DNA of 64,000 bases from Bradyrhizobium sp. CCBAU 051011 (GTDB taxonomy: Bacteria > Pseudomonadota > Alphaproteobacteria > Rhizobiales > Xanthobacteraceae), in the NCBI RefSeq assembly GCF_009930815.1, contig NZ_CP022222.1:7978501-8042500 (forward strand), written 5' to 3'. Both the position numbers and the translations under genes were made by a program. Positions 9,423 through 18,697 of the stretch are shown here, one piece after another (within the stretch, counting starts at the first letter, position 1; every line of letters starts with the position of its first letter). The notes beneath the pieces were generated by a model. That model saw nothing but the letters and a program-made list of their open reading frames with translations. It did not search any database and was not told the origin of the DNA.

Positions 9423-10042
9423 GCCCACGTCGCCATAAGGCAGCATCGTCGATGGCGTCAGCCGCGATGTCGCTTGCGGAGCTCGAGCGATGGCTCCAGG
9501 ATCGCGTCGATCGCCATCCTGCCGCCACCAGCATTCCCATGCTCGACGGCTATACCGCCGCGATCGTGGCCGGACCGGTGTCGATGAGCCCGCTCGATTG
9601 GATCTGCCCGCTGCTCGCGATCGATGCCGACGCTTTCAACCATGGCGGCACGCCGGAGTTCGCCGCGATCTCCGCCGTCGCGCTGCGCCACAACGACATC
9701 AGCAACACCCTCTCGACTGCCCCCGATCGGTTCGAGCCGATGCACCGGCGCGACCCCAGCGGCAACATCGATGCGCATCCCTGGTGCCAGGGTTTCTATG
9801 CTGCGATGCGGCTCAGACTGTCGGCGTGGGCGCCGTTGCTCGACGTCAACAACGTCAATCACGGCCTGCTGCTGCCCATCCTGCTGCATTGTCGCGACGA
9901 TCAGGCCCGTCCGCTGCTCGGACCGCCACGAAGCGGTCGCAAAACCGAGGATTTCCTCCGTAACGCCTACCTCGATATCCCAGCCGTCGTCGAGGCGCTG
10001 CGCCAGCACTGGATGCCCATCCGCTACGCCCGCGACCGCTAA
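9419..10042 (+). CDS. YecA/UPF0149-like accessory protein of IS66 element 2
   Basis: 207-residue protein starting in a 4-bp ATGA overlap with tnpC and ending 32 bp before the right terminal repeat, so it belongs to the element. The block MLDGYTAAIVAGPVSMSPLDWICPLL and the later PWCQGFYAAMRLRLSAWAPLL match the UPF0149/YecA family, often found behind tnpC in rhizobial IS66 elements. The usual C-terminal SEC-C zinc motif is absent. Its role in transposition is unknown. Confidence 0.75.
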   Translation: MSPRRHKAASSMASAAMSLAELERWLQDRVDRHPAATSIPMLDGYTAAIVAGPVSMSPLDWICPLLAIDADAFNHGGTPEFAAISAVALRHNDISNTLSTAPDRFEPMHRRDPSGNIDAHPWCQGFYAAMRLRLSAWAPLLDVNNVNHGLLLPILLHCRDDQARPLLGPPRSGRKTEDFLRNAYLDIPAVVEALRQHWMPIRYARDR

Positions 10043-10082
10043 TCATCGCGGACGTGGGAGCTCATACCGGTTACGCTTGAAT

Positions 10083-10490
10083 TCACCAAAAAAAGCGCCA
10101 AAACGCAGAAATTAACCGTAGATGCGCAGCTCATTGCATTAATCTAGATCTAGATATTCGTTAAATTCAGCAATCCTCGCGAAGCGCTCAGCGAGCTGCT
10201 TCGCCCCGAACGTGCACATCAGACTTGGCATCGCTGCACCTCACCTGCGGGTATGGTGGAAGCGGCGAAGACGCATGGTGAAACGGTAAAGACAATGTAG
10301 GGAGGCTAACTACGCAATGCCCGGCCAGAGGCGAACATACGCTAAGCTTCCATTTTGGCTCGATTGAGAGCCTATGATCTGTGCTGGCCCCGAGATGGCA
10401 TGCGAGGCTTGCATCTATCGATGCTACCTTGTGAGATGGATGCCACTGTCGGCCTGATCTTCGGGGCACCCCCAACACACCTGAGAAATC
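10083..10490. other. Intergenic stretch without recognised gene
   Basis: AT-rich bases near 10143-10160 include a short palindromic run (TCTAGATCTAGA). A minus-strand frame (10188-10478) lacks any recognisable domain. Nothing else was identified. Confidence 0.4.
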
Positions 10491-10493
10491 GTG

Positions 10494-10796
10494 ATGAAGC
10501 CACGGCGCGCGGCTTCGCCGAAGGATGACGCTGTTGACGAGTTCGGGCTAGTTCCACACTGTGCCACATCCATGAGTAGTTCGATAGATGATAGCTTAAG
10601 TGAAATGAAATCAGTGCGGAACGATATTTGGCGTTGTCGTAAGTTGCTTCAAAACGAGTTGCCTGATGAGCAGCGAAAAATCATCGAGCAACGCCTGGCT
10701 GAACAGTGTTCGGCTTTCGATCGGCTTTTAGCCACCACATTTCCTTTCACGTTGAGGCTCAAGTCAACTTCAGTGCCTGTGCCGCTCAACAGCTAA
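10494..10796 (+). CDS. Hypothetical small helical protein
   Basis: 100-residue frame starting at ATG 10494. The central part (SSSIDDSLSEMKSVRNDIW to RKIIEQRLAEQCSAFDRLLA) has a heptad-like helical pattern, which random frames rarely show. No family is recognised and the ribosome binding site is weak. It sits between IS66 element 2 and an IS66 remnant. It could be a real small gene or a relic. Confidence 0.35.
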   Translation: MKPRRAASPKDDAVDEFGLVPHCATSMSSSIDDSLSEMKSVRNDIWRCRKLLQNELPDEQRKIIEQRLAEQCSAFDRLLATTFPFTLRLKSTSVPVPLNS

Positions 10797-10880
10797 CTAA
10801 ACCTAACCAGCAAGAGCCCTATCCTCCTTATCCTCGGCTCACCTGGAATCCAGCCCAGACTGAGTTGATCAATGGAAGTG

Positions 10881-11090
10881 AAATGCTGGAAAATGCGACG
10901 CATGATACCAGGCAGGATGTTGATCGCTATCGTTGACTCGAGTGACCTCGGCGCGCCGGCGGCGACGACGATGGATAGGCGCGGAGAAGGCCCGCATCGT
11001 GGAGCAACGTTTTCAGAAGGGTGTGAACATTGCACGCGGTCTTTGGCGCAATCGCGTTGCCCGCGGAAGCCCGCGATCGCCCGCCGCCTT
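10881..11090 (+). pseudogene. Remnant of an IS66 tnpA
   Basis: The bases around 10890-10930 align with the tnpA start of element 2 (ATGCTGGA, then ACCAGGCAGGA), and the frame from 10933 encodes RRRRRRWIGAEKARIVEQRF and GVNIARGLWRNRVARG, a decayed form of the TnpA helix-turn-helix. A stop and frame changes make it non-functional. Confidence 0.6.
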
Positions 11091-11489
11091 GAGCAAATCC
11101 GTCAGCAAGTCAGAGCGGAGAGGCCGCAATCTCCGGAAGCCAATAGACAAAGCAGAGCCAGCTTGAATTTTCAGCATAGGCGCTCCTTTAAAGCGAACGA
11201 TCTTTGCCGAAAGTGGGAACAGCAGGTGATCGCAGTAACGCCTCATTCACACGTTGACGTTAAGGTTCAATGACCGATCTTACTCCGACAGGATGATCGA
11301 CTCCTGGCGGAGCAGAGTCATCACCAGCGGCCAGGACCGTGCGATCGCCCACGCGGTCATTTGTTGAATTTATCGCATTGCTATATTTTGGACGATTTTC
11401 GGGATGCAATTCACATCAAGGCCGGGGAGCCGATTATGCGATACGATCGGATAGACGCCCGTATCCTCGTAAGCGGCAAGCTGAGGCCG

Positions 11490-13082
11490 TCAGGCGGCGT
11501 GGTTCCATGGCATAAGCGCGTCGATTTCGCTGCTCGGCCAGCCGTTGGCGATACGCTGAAGCGTGAGGGTGAGCCAGGCGAACGGATCGACGTTGTTCAT
11601 CTTCGCTGTCTGCAGCAGCGTTGCGATGGTCGCCCAGGTTCGCCCGCCGCCGTCGCTGCCAGCGAAGAGGCTATTCTTTCTCGTAATTGTTTGTGGCCTG
11701 ATGGCGCGTTCGACGATGTTGGAGTCGAGCTCGATGCGACCATCGGTCAGGAAGCGCTCGAAGATGGCACGGCGCGAGACGGCATAGCGGATCGCCTCGG
11801 CCAGTTTTGATTTGCCGGAGATCCGCCGCAAGCTCTGCTGCCAGAGGTCGAAGAGATCTGCGACGACCGCTGCGGAGGCTTGCTGGCGCGCGGCAACGCG
11901 TGCGTCGGGGCTTTGACCGCGCACGGTCTTCTCGACCTGCCAGAGCTTTGCCATCCGCTCGACCGTCGTCGTTGCCACTCTCGAGCTTCCTGCAACATGC
12001 AGCTCGTAGAACTTGCGTCTGCTGTGTGACCAGCAGCCAGCCAAGGTGATGCCATCATTGCCGCGATCGGGTCGCGCCAACTTGTTATAGGCGGCATAGC
12101 CATCCACCTGCAGGATGCCGCGATAACCATTGAGATGCCGGACCGCGCATTCGCCGGAGCGGCTGTCTTCGAAGCGATAAGCCACCATCGGGGGACCGCT
12201 GCGGCCAAAGGTTCGGTCATCTCTGGCATAGGCCCATAAGTAGGCCGTCTTCGCCGATCCGGAGCCCGGAGCGAGTGTCGGCAAGGTGGTTTCGTCGGCA
12301 AAGACCCGTTCGGCCTTCTTGACCTCGCTGAAGATGTAGTCGGCTACGATCTCCAGCTCGAAGCCGAGCTTGCCCATCCATTGCGCCATCAGCTGGCGGT
12401 CGAGCCCGACCTTGTCGCGGGCGTAGATGGCCTCCTGCCGGTAGAGCGGCTGGCCATCGGCATATTTGGAGACGGCGATCTGGGCCAGAAGCGCTTCCGT
12501 CGGAATGCCTCCTTCAATGATATGGGCCGGGGCCGGCGCCTGGATTACGCCGTCCGCGTTCTTGAAGGCATACTTGGGACGGCGCGTGACGATCACACGG
12601 AACTTCGCTGGCACCACATCCAGGCGCTCCGACACGTCCTCGCCGATCAGCACCTTCTGCTTGCCGGCATGCTTAGCCAGCTCTTCCGGCTCAATGACGG
12701 TTTCGATCCGTTCCAGATGGGGTGCAAAGCCCTTGCGCCGGCGCGGTGCACGCTTGCCTTCCGCTTGCTCACGGCCCTTGCTGACCTGGGCCTTGATCGC
12801 GGCGATGCCGGTCTCGATCTCCTCGAAGACAAAGGCCCGCTGTTCATCGTCGCCGTTCACAGAGCCGAGCTTTTCCGATCGTCGGCCGAACCGGGCGCGG
12901 TCGAAGGCCTTCAGGATCTGCGTCAGCCGCTCGATGCGCGCATCGGCATCGGCGTTGCGCGCCCTGAGATCGGCGACTTCGCTCTCCAGAGCATCGGCGC
13001 GGGCCGCCTTCTCGGCCATGGCAAGCACCATGGCTTTCAACATCTCTACGTCATTCGGGAGGTTGAGATCGGGCGGCGTCAT
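11490..13082 (-). CDS. tnpC: IS66 transposase TnpC (element 3)
   Basis: 530-residue transposase with an N-terminal coiled coil, the segment KVLIGEDVSERLDVVP, catalytic-region blocks (FADETTLPTLAPG and LQVDGYAAYNKL) and the C-terminal block ELDSNIVERAIRPQTITRK, ending ALMPWNHAA. The zinc-binding cysteine pairs seen in elements 1 and 2 are reduced here (AKHAGKQKVL). The frame is intact. It serves as the uninterrupted reference for the intron-split copy. Confidence 0.92.
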   Translation of the reverse strand: MTPPDLNLPNDVEMLKAMVLAMAEKAARADALESEVADLRARNADADARIERLTQILKAFDRARFGRRSEKLGSVNGDDEQRAFVFEEIETGIAAIKAQVSKGREQAEGKRAPRRRKGFAPHLERIETVIEPEELAKHAGKQKVLIGEDVSERLDVVPAKFRVIVTRRPKYAFKNADGVIQAPAPAHIIEGGIPTEALLAQIAVSKYADGQPLYRQEAIYARDKVGLDRQLMAQWMGKLGFELEIVADYIFSEVKKAERVFADETTLPTLAPGSGSAKTAYLWAYARDDRTFGRSGPPMVAYRFEDSRSGECAVRHLNGYRGILQVDGYAAYNKLARPDRGNDGITLAGCWSHSRRKFYELHVAGSSRVATTTVERMAKLWQVEKTVRGQSPDARVAARQQASAAVVADLFDLWQQSLRRISGKSKLAEAIRYAVSRRAIFERFLTDGRIELDSNIVERAIRPQTITRKNSLFAGSDGGGRTWATIATLLQTAKMNNVDPFAWLTLTLQRIANGWPSSEIDALMPWNHAA

Positions 13083-13156
13083 TGGCCCGACCAGAGCACA
13101 TTTTGCCCCGTTTCTCTTGCCCTTTCAGCTCACTGATTCACTTCGCCGCAGCGCTT

Positions 13157-13501
13157 TTACCCAACAATCTCCGGCGGCTTGACCGCCACGGTCCGGACCC
13201 GCTTCCAGTCCATCCCATCCACCAGTGCCATCAACTGCGCCGGGTTGAGCTGCACCCGATGATGCCCGATCCGCGGCCAGCAGAACTTCGCCTTTTCAAG
13301 ACGCTTTAAATAGAGGCACACGCCGGACCCATCCCACCATACGATCTTTATTCTGTCGGCTCTTTTGGCCCGGAAGACATAAAGCGCACCGTCGAACGGA
13401 TCTGAGCCCGCATCGCGCACAAGCGCAACAAGGCCATCGATACCCTTGCGGAAGTCGACTGGATGGCTGGCGAGGAACACCTTCACACCCGAGGGAATCA
13501 T
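13157..13501 (-). CDS. tnpB: IS66 TnpB (element 3)
   Basis: 114-residue Orf2-family protein (MIPSGVKVFLASHPVDFRKG start, central IKIVWWDGSGVCLYLKRLEK). The start overlaps the tnpA stop by 4 bp. A 74-bp gap separates it from tnpC. Confidence 0.92.
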   Translation of the reverse strand: MIPSGVKVFLASHPVDFRKGIDGLVALVRDAGSDPFDGALYVFRAKRADRIKIVWWDGSGVCLYLKRLEKAKFCWPRIGHHRVQLNPAQLMALVDGMDWKRVRTVAVKPPEIVG

Positions 13502-13881
13502 GCCGAACGCACCGCCCGGATCACCCGCTGCAAGTGCGCCTCGTCGACGTCCACGCCGGCACGCACGACCACCTCGCCAATGGCAATCTCAATCACTGTG
13601 CCTGCCACAGACGCCACCACACCCTCGCAACTCGAGTGCCGCGAGCGATAATGCCGCTCGGCCCGAGCATCACGGCGCCAGGCGAACAGCTGCGACGGGT
13701 GAATGCCGATCCGGCGGGCGATCGCCGAGACGCTCGCGCCAGGCTCCAGCGCCTCTGTCACAACTTGCGCTTTGAACTCGTCCGACCAGCGTCGGCGAAG
13801 CTGCCGCGGCGCTCCCTCAAGACGGTCGGCGACCGCTTCGATCATATGGAAGGTTCTAGTTCCAGAACTAGGCGCAGACAT
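13498..13881 (-). CDS. tnpA: IS66 TnpA (element 3)
   Basis: 127-residue TnpA with the helix-turn-helix RRRWSDEFKAQVVTEALEPG / ARRIGIHPSQLFAWRRDA and a short C-terminal strand region (GTVIEIAIGEVVVRAGVDV). Identical in sequence to the copy at 53709-54092. Confidence 0.9.
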   Translation of the reverse strand: MSAPSSGTRTFHMIEAVADRLEGAPRQLRRRWSDEFKAQVVTEALEPGASVSAIARRIGIHPSQLFAWRRDARAERHYRSRHSSCEGVVASVAGTVIEIAIGEVVVRAGVDVDEAHLQRVIRAVRSA

Positions 13882-14417
13882 AGAAGCTCACATCGGCTCA
13901 CAAACTCAGCAGCCGATAGCCGATCGCTTATCCACTCCGCCAGACGGGGTTTCCTTGCCGCTTACGTATCCTCGAGATCGTGCAAAAGAATAACCGCCTA
14001 ACTTCCGAGGTGATCGGCGCACTGGCGGGGCTTTCTGCTACCGCGTGTCAACGCCGACTGAAGAGACTCCGTTCGGAAGGTATTATCGAGGCCGATGTTT
14101 CAATCGTTTCGCCGAAAGCGGTGGGCAGACCTATTCAAATGCTGGTGCTGGTGACCCTGGAGCGAGAGCGTTCAGATATAATCGATAGATTCAAGAAGGC
14201 CATCAGATCATCAGTTGAGGTAGTCAACGGCTTCTACGTCACCGGCGACGCGGACTTTGTCCTGTACGTTACCGCGCCCACCATGGAAGATTATGAGGAG
14301 TTCACTCGGCGATTCTTCTATGTGAACCCGGACATCAAGAGCTTTAAAACTATGGTCGTATTGGATCGCGTAAAGGCGGGCTTTGCTGTCCCAGTTGAGA
14401 CACCATCCGGGAATTGA

Positions 14418-15265
14418 CTACACGCTGATGCAGACGCTTCACTCCGCGTTTTGAGGCGTTTCGCGCTCTTCGTGATTTAACGGATGGAACCGCCAATGAA
14501 TTCGCTCGGCTTGTCCATATTGATGAAGAAGGCTTCGAAAAGCTTCCGTGCTCCCTTTTGGTACGACAGCCAGCGATAGAGTCTGCCATACTCGCTACCT
14601 GAGCGCACGACCTCCAATTGATCAGCGACCTTTGGTGAGTTGAGCCTCGCCCTTCGTTTGCTCAACCTCACGCAAGAGGGTCCAAGGTCGGTACCTAACC
14701 TCGCGCCGATACGTTCAAGCAGCACAATGCTGCCCCCGCTTCGCCGCCTGAGCATCGAAACTGAAATACATGCTGCCGATGCAACGTCGCCAAGCATAAG
14801 TCCGCCCCCGAGCCGGGCACGCCGAATGGCAGCCCCCTCCTTTAATCGATCGGCGCGTTTGCTTCCGGACGGAAGCGTGCGCAGGCCAACGCGAATCGCG
14901 ACTAGGCAAACCGTCACCACCAGTTAATTATCCTGGCCTGGCCGCTGCTTGAAGCTCGCCTACGTCGCTCTCACCGGATCGATGTTGCGCATCCCGCAGT
15001 TTCATAGCGGTTTGATATTGGCCATAATGGCGCCATTGCTATTGCGACAATGGGCATCATCGCGCGAACCCGGATAACGGCAGTACTTGTGACTTGCCAG
15101 GCGATCCTTGGTTTCCTGATCGATAACACATGATTGACCGGCATCTCAGGTCGCATTCGATCAGAAAAGGCTCGGTGGAGGACCTTGTCTACTCGGATCA
15201 GGGGAACCGGGCGCCACGGAGTCACACATAGCTTCTTATCGGAAACGCCCTGCCCCACCCGCTTA
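14418..15265. other. Gene-poor stretch behind the Lrp-type gene
   Basis: A minus-strand frame at 14477-14920 (147 codons, ending KPSEFIGGSIR) and one at 14971-15258 are open but show no known family. No RNA gene or clear promoter was seen. The stretch ends at the CTAG target of the IS481 element. Confidence 0.4.
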
Positions 15266-15269
15266 CTAG

Positions 15270-16319
15270 ATGTGAGCTCTCAGGAGGTTGTCCATCCGGT
15301 CCTGAACGAGGAAGCTGAAGTTGTCGAAGCTTTAGCCAATCCCCGGAGAACCGAATGGACACCCATAAGAATGCGCCTCTGACGCCGAAAGGTCGAGAGG
15401 CGATGGTACGGAGCGTGATCGAGGGCGGGCTGACGAAGGCCGCAGCCGCGCTCCAGTTCAACGTCACAGCGAAGACGGTCGCCAAATGGGTCAAGCGCTT
15501 CCGCGCGGGAGGTGTTGATGGGTTGCGTGATCGCTCCTCACGCCCCCATTCATTGCCAAGCCAGACCCTGCCTGCCACATGCGCTTTAGTCGAGGCGCTG
15601 CGCCGTCAACGTTACGTCGGCAAGCAGATCGCGGCCGAGGTCGGCATCTCTCCGGCGACGGTCAGTCGCATCCTGCGACGATTGGGGTTGAACCGATTGC
15701 GCAACTTGGAACCGGCCGAACCGGTGCGGCGCTATGAACGTGAACATCCCGGTGAGCTGATCCACCTCGACATCAAAAAGCTCGGCAAGTTCAACCGGGT
15801 AGGCCATCGCATTACCGGCGATCGCACCGGTCAGAGCAGCCAGCGTGCCCGCGGCGAAGGGCCGGGCTGGGAATATGTCCACGTCTGTATCGATGATGCT
15901 TCCCGGATCGCCTTTAGCAAGGTCATGAAGAGCGAGCGACAGGGCTGCGCCGTCGCCTTCCTCAGGGCCGCAATCGCCTACTACGCAAGCCTGGGCGTCA
16001 AGGTCGAGCGGGTGATGACCGACAACGGATCTTGCTACAAATCCGTTGCCTTCCGCAAAGTCTGCAAGCGGCTCGGCCTCAAGCACATCCGCACCAAGCC
16101 ATATACGCCGAAGACCAACGGCAAGGCCGAGCGCTTCATTCAGACCAGCCTGCGCGAGTGGGCCTATGCCCGCGCGTACAACACCTCAAAAGAACGAGCC
16201 GCCGAGCTGCCCAAATGGCTTCACCGCTACAATTGGCACCGGCCGCATGGCAGTATCGGTTCGATGCCGCCGATCAGCAGACTCGCTCTGACCAGGAACA
16301 ACCTGTTGAGGCTCCACAG
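15270..16319 (+). mobile_element. IS481-family element, copy 1
   Basis: Left end ATGTGAGCTCTCAGGAGG and inverted right end CTGTGGAGCCTCAACAGG. Flanked by CTAG on both sides (15266-15269 and 16320-16323), fitting the NCTAGN target known for IS481. It is the same 1050-bp unit as copy 2 at 34954-36003, with an identical protein. Confidence 0.88.
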
Positions 16320-16323
16320 CTAG
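15355..16323 (+). CDS. IS481-family transposase, copy 1
   Basis: 322-residue transposase: N-terminal helix-turn-helix (GLTKAAAALQFNVTAKTVAKW), leucine/arginine linker (ISPATVSRILRRLGLNRLR), then an integrase-type DDE core with LIHLDIKKLGKF (first Asp), VMTDNGSCYKS (second Asp) and TPKTNGKAERFIQTSLREWAY (Glu). All catalytic positions are present. The stop codon (TAG) lies within the flanking CTAG target sequence. Confidence 0.92.
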   Translation: MDTHKNAPLTPKGREAMVRSVIEGGLTKAAAALQFNVTAKTVAKWVKRFRAGGVDGLRDRSSRPHSLPSQTLPATCALVEALRRQRYVGKQIAAEVGISPATVSRILRRLGLNRLRNLEPAEPVRRYEREHPGELIHLDIKKLGKFNRVGHRITGDRTGQSSQRARGEGPGWEYVHVCIDDASRIAFSKVMKSERQGCAVAFLRAAIAYYASLGVKVERVMTDNGSCYKSVAFRKVCKRLGLKHIRTKPYTPKTNGKAERFIQTSLREWAYARAYNTSKERAAELPKWLHRYNWHRPHGSIGSMPPISRLALTRNNLLRLHS

Positions 16324-16403
16324 AGCCGAAGGTCATTCTTCAATTGCAAGGCAAACTCGATGAGGTCTCCTGTGGCCTTCCAGCATCTAGCAGACGAGAT
16401 GCA

Positions 16404-17078
16404 TCACGCGCCTCGAAATCGCACGGCTAGTGCTACAATTCCTCCGTCAAATGGGCGATAGATTCCATTTATGGTTCGACTGCCAAAACTAGTAGGCTTT
16501 TCCGGGTTGACAATCTCGGCCTCGAAGACCCCGCTCTGGTCATTCGTCCTGACACTGACATCTTGAAAATCCAAGAATTCACCAGTTGCCGGCGCATATG
16601 ATTTGTATACGGCTTCCTTTATTGCCAACAACAATTTCGGGCCGAAGCGACTGCTGGACCACTCCTTGCGCTCGATTTCCTCGCAGGTGCATACGAACGG
16701 CAAAATGTCCGCTTCGAGCGGTTCTTGATCTTCAATGTCCAATCCCAGAGCGAGCACATTCTTGGAATTTCCGGCAACAGCTCCGCAATCAGACGAAGAG
16801 TGTGAAATGCTCCCGACGACCCCCGAAGGCCAAAGAGGAGCCCGATCCACTCTCGACAAAATCGGAACGGGAGCGAAACCCAATTTGCGCAGGGCCTCAT
16901 GAGCGTGATGCCGTCCCCAGGCGAACTCACGCCGACGACGAAGCGAGACGTTCCCCAACATGTCGTCTTCAGCGGGAAATGGAAGGGGAAACGGGTCATA
17001 TATTGATCCGCCGGAAAAGCTGATGTCGTGTGCCAAAGCTGCACCGATAGCAGCCCCTAACGTCGTGAGCGTTTTCAT
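16404..17078 (-). CDS. Sfp/EntD-type 4'-phosphopantetheinyl transferase
   Basis: 224-residue enzyme expected to move the phosphopantetheine arm from CoA to a carrier-protein serine. Family motifs: FAWGRHHAHEALRKLG (about 52-67), PSGVVGSISHS with the CoA-binding His (84-94), LGLDIE with a metal-binding Asp and Glu (111-116) and KEAVYK (154-159). The W/KEA-K catalytic signature is complete. No carrier protein, polyketide or peptide synthetase gene lies nearby, so its partner is unknown. The IS481 element ends just downstream. The gene looks intact despite decayed surroundings. Confidence 0.85.
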   Translation of the reverse strand: MKTLTTLGAAIGAALAHDISFSGGSIYDPFPLPFPAEDDMLGNVSLRRRREFAWGRHHAHEALRKLGFAPVPILSRVDRAPLWPSGVVGSISHSSSDCGAVAGNSKNVLALGLDIEDQEPLEADILPFVCTCEEIERKEWSSSRFGPKLLLAIKEAVYKSYAPATGEFLDFQDVSVRTNDQSGVFEAEIVNPEKPTSFGSRTINGIYRPFDGGIVALAVRFRGA

Positions 17079-17550
17079 AGATTGGGCGAACCTTGTTCTG
17101 GAAAAGTGTGAAGCTGCAAATCTGAGCTTGCTTTTCGGTAGCTAACCTGAGACCGCAGGCCACTCAAGGCCCTCAGCGTCAAAGACGAGGTCATGCTCTG
17201 CGACGCTCGATATTTCGACGGCAGGATCGGACGGATCGAGCGTGCATCGGACGAGCTCTGAGCTGACGCGACCAGCTTTCGAGATCGCCAGCCCTCGCGC
17301 GCCACACCTCGCTGGCCGAATTGCATCACCATTGTCGGGGCTGTCGCAGAGTGCTCAGAGTGAATGGGTACGGCTTTGAACAAACGGTGAGGGAGAGATC
17401 GGGGCGGATTGGTACTTTGCTTGTGGACCTCGAGCAGAATTATGTCGTCTATGTGCAATCTAACGTGTGGGGCCGACCCTCCATTATGATGTCGACCCAC
17501 GAGGGCGACTTTGTGATGCGCGCACGTGCAACGAGCTCCATTCCTTTCGC
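17079..17550. other. No recognised gene
   Basis: Overlapping open frames on both strands (17075-17554 minus, 17321-17563 plus) show no family features. Nothing else was seen. Confidence 0.35.
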
Positions 17551-18033
17551 TCACTGCATTTGATCCGTGCCGCGACCGATGAACTCGAGCACCGACTGCG
17601 CCTTGTGGATCTCACGTGCGATGCAATTGAAGATCCGGGTCGCAGATTCAAGTGTGACGACAAGTCCAACCCTCTCGCATGATAGCTCAAAATGGTGCGC
17701 AACCTGTTCGTTGGTGGGTGCAATGCCACTTTGCAGCGAGCTCATCGCTAATGATGCGAGCATGTGCTCGACCACGTCTTTTTCGGCCTGAGTCAAGAAA
17801 TGCTTCCTTCTGAATGTTGGCTCGCCTGTTATCGACGTTGTGGTCGCCCTCGAAAGACCGCCAGCCGCTCCGCCTCCCGCGCCCTGTGTTGCCTCGAGGG
17901 TCACATCATGCGCCTCACGAAACTTGGCGCGAGACAACTTCCGTCGATTTCCAGGATCTACTTCTGGCGCTGCGGGAGGCAGAGCAAGGCTCAAAGACGA
18001 CTTTGCGCATACGATTCCGAAGGTTCGAGACAT
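17551..18033 (-). CDS. Hypothetical protein
   Basis: 160-residue frame. The C-terminal half (FLTQAEKDVVEHMLASLAMS to AREIHKAQSVLEFIGRG) looks helical and protein-like, while the N-terminal half is low-complexity. No family recognised. It could be a real orphan or a relic of a longer gene, as both flanks are decayed. Confidence 0.3.
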   Translation of the reverse strand: MSRTFGIVCAKSSLSLALPPAAPEVDPGNRRKLSRAKFREAHDVTLEATQGAGGGAAGGLSRATTTSITGEPTFRRKHFLTQAEKDVVEHMLASLAMSSLQSGIAPTNEQVAHHFELSCERVGLVVTLESATRIFNCIAREIHKAQSVLEFIGRGTDQMQ

Positions 18034-18054
18034 TTGCCAGATCCGCAGCCTCCC

Positions 18055-18230
18055 CTATAGGGCGCTTCGCCGTGACACGAACTCAAAAACTGTGGCGTCG
18101 ACTTCTGCACGCGTAGCTGGATCCGCAAGTACACGAACATTGTGACCGTGCCGGCGCAACAGCCGGGCCGCGGTGAGCAGTAGCCTGAGGTTTCCCAACG
18201 TTCCGTGCAAAACAAGGATAGCGCAAGACT
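18055..18230 (-). pseudogene. Relic of a GT1-type glycosyltransferase N-terminus
   Basis: Read leftward from about 18228, the frame encodes CAILVLHGTLGNLRLLLTAA, then RLLRRHGHNVRVLADPATRA and EVDATVFEFV before a TAG at 18055-18057. This is the first beta-alpha-beta unit of UDP-sugar-dependent glycosyltransferases of the GT1 type. The rest is missing. Confidence 0.55.
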
Positions 18231-18641
18231 TCACAGAGATTTAAGCTCCTTCGCAGTGGTACCGCACTTCTAAGAAATACGGCGCGCTCGCCACTTGCTA
18301 CAACGATCGGCTGCACGTGCGCGACCCTAAGAAGACCGTAACGTGCCACGCGGCCCAGCCAGTGCGGCGCACGCTTCACCCACATGGGCGACTCTGCCTT
18401 ACGGGAGGCCGGCCGCCCCAACCGCTTGCACGGACTGATCTAGCTCCCACGTCGCACCACTACGAGCCTTCTTGGATTTGTAGAATCTTCGATCCTTGAC
18501 TCCGATCTGTTTCGACCTTCCATCACGCGAAGTGACTCAGCCTCTCGAAGACGCACACTGACTGAAAGCGTGCTCGCCAAGACACGAAGCTCTCACTGCT
18601 AACGTCCGTGGCACTCAAATTTGAGCTGCAAATGATGGGCT

Positions 18642-18697
18642 TTGGTCAACATTTTTCAAGCCTACAACCTGACGCAACGTGAGATTCAAGCTGTTTT
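18642..18697. repeat. Dispersed repeat, copy a
   Basis: Contains CCTACAACCTGACGCAACGT followed by GAGATTCAAG. The same core recurs at 29022-29075 and, inverted, at 38757-38858 and 39032-39150. Its identity is unknown. Confidence 0.6.

Larger units (their letters stand above)
6913..10074 (+). mobile_element. IS66-family element 2 with perfect 8-bp target duplication
   Basis: The left end begins GTAACCGGCATGAGGGCC at 6913. The right end, read inverted from 10074, begins GTAACCGGTATGAGCTCC. GCTTGAAT flanks both sides (6905-6912 and 10075-10082). The element carries tnpA, tnpB, tnpC and a YecA/UPF0149-like gene. It lies 54 bp from the end of element 1's target duplication and is a different IS66 type. 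Confidence 0.93.
11469..13965 (-). mobile_element. IS66-family element 3 (2497 bp) with perfect 8-bp target duplication
   Basis: Ends are GTAAGCGGCAAGCTGAGG at 11469 and, read inverted from 13965, GTAAGCGGCAAGGAAACC. GTATCCTC flanks both (11461-11468 and 13966-13973). Genes read leftward: tnpA, tnpB, tnpC. It is the intact twin of element 4 at 53.6-58.1 kb; without its intron that copy is also exactly 2497 bp. Confidence 0.95.
11436..14417 (+). pseudogene. Lrp/AsnC-family regulator split by an IS66 insertion
   Basis: The gene starts at ATG 11436 (MRYDRIDARIL) and is interrupted at 11468 by IS66 element 3. Removing the element and one 8-bp duplication joins it in frame to EIVQKNNRLTSEVIGALAGL at 13974 onward. 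The rebuilt product is about 158 residues: an N-terminal helix-turn-helix (LSATACQRRLKRLRSEGII) and an RAM/AsnC ligand domain (VVNGFYVTGDADFVLYV). The Lrp family regulates amino-acid and other metabolic genes. The 3' part (13980-14417) keeps an open frame with a possible GTG start but would lack the first helix. Probably inactivated. Confidence 0.85.

Noticed and set aside
12381..13182. Long plus-strand frames opposite tnpC of IS66 element 3 (also mirrored at 54408-55209)
   Set aside because: They are antisense to a well-supported transposase and recur only because the element is duplicated.
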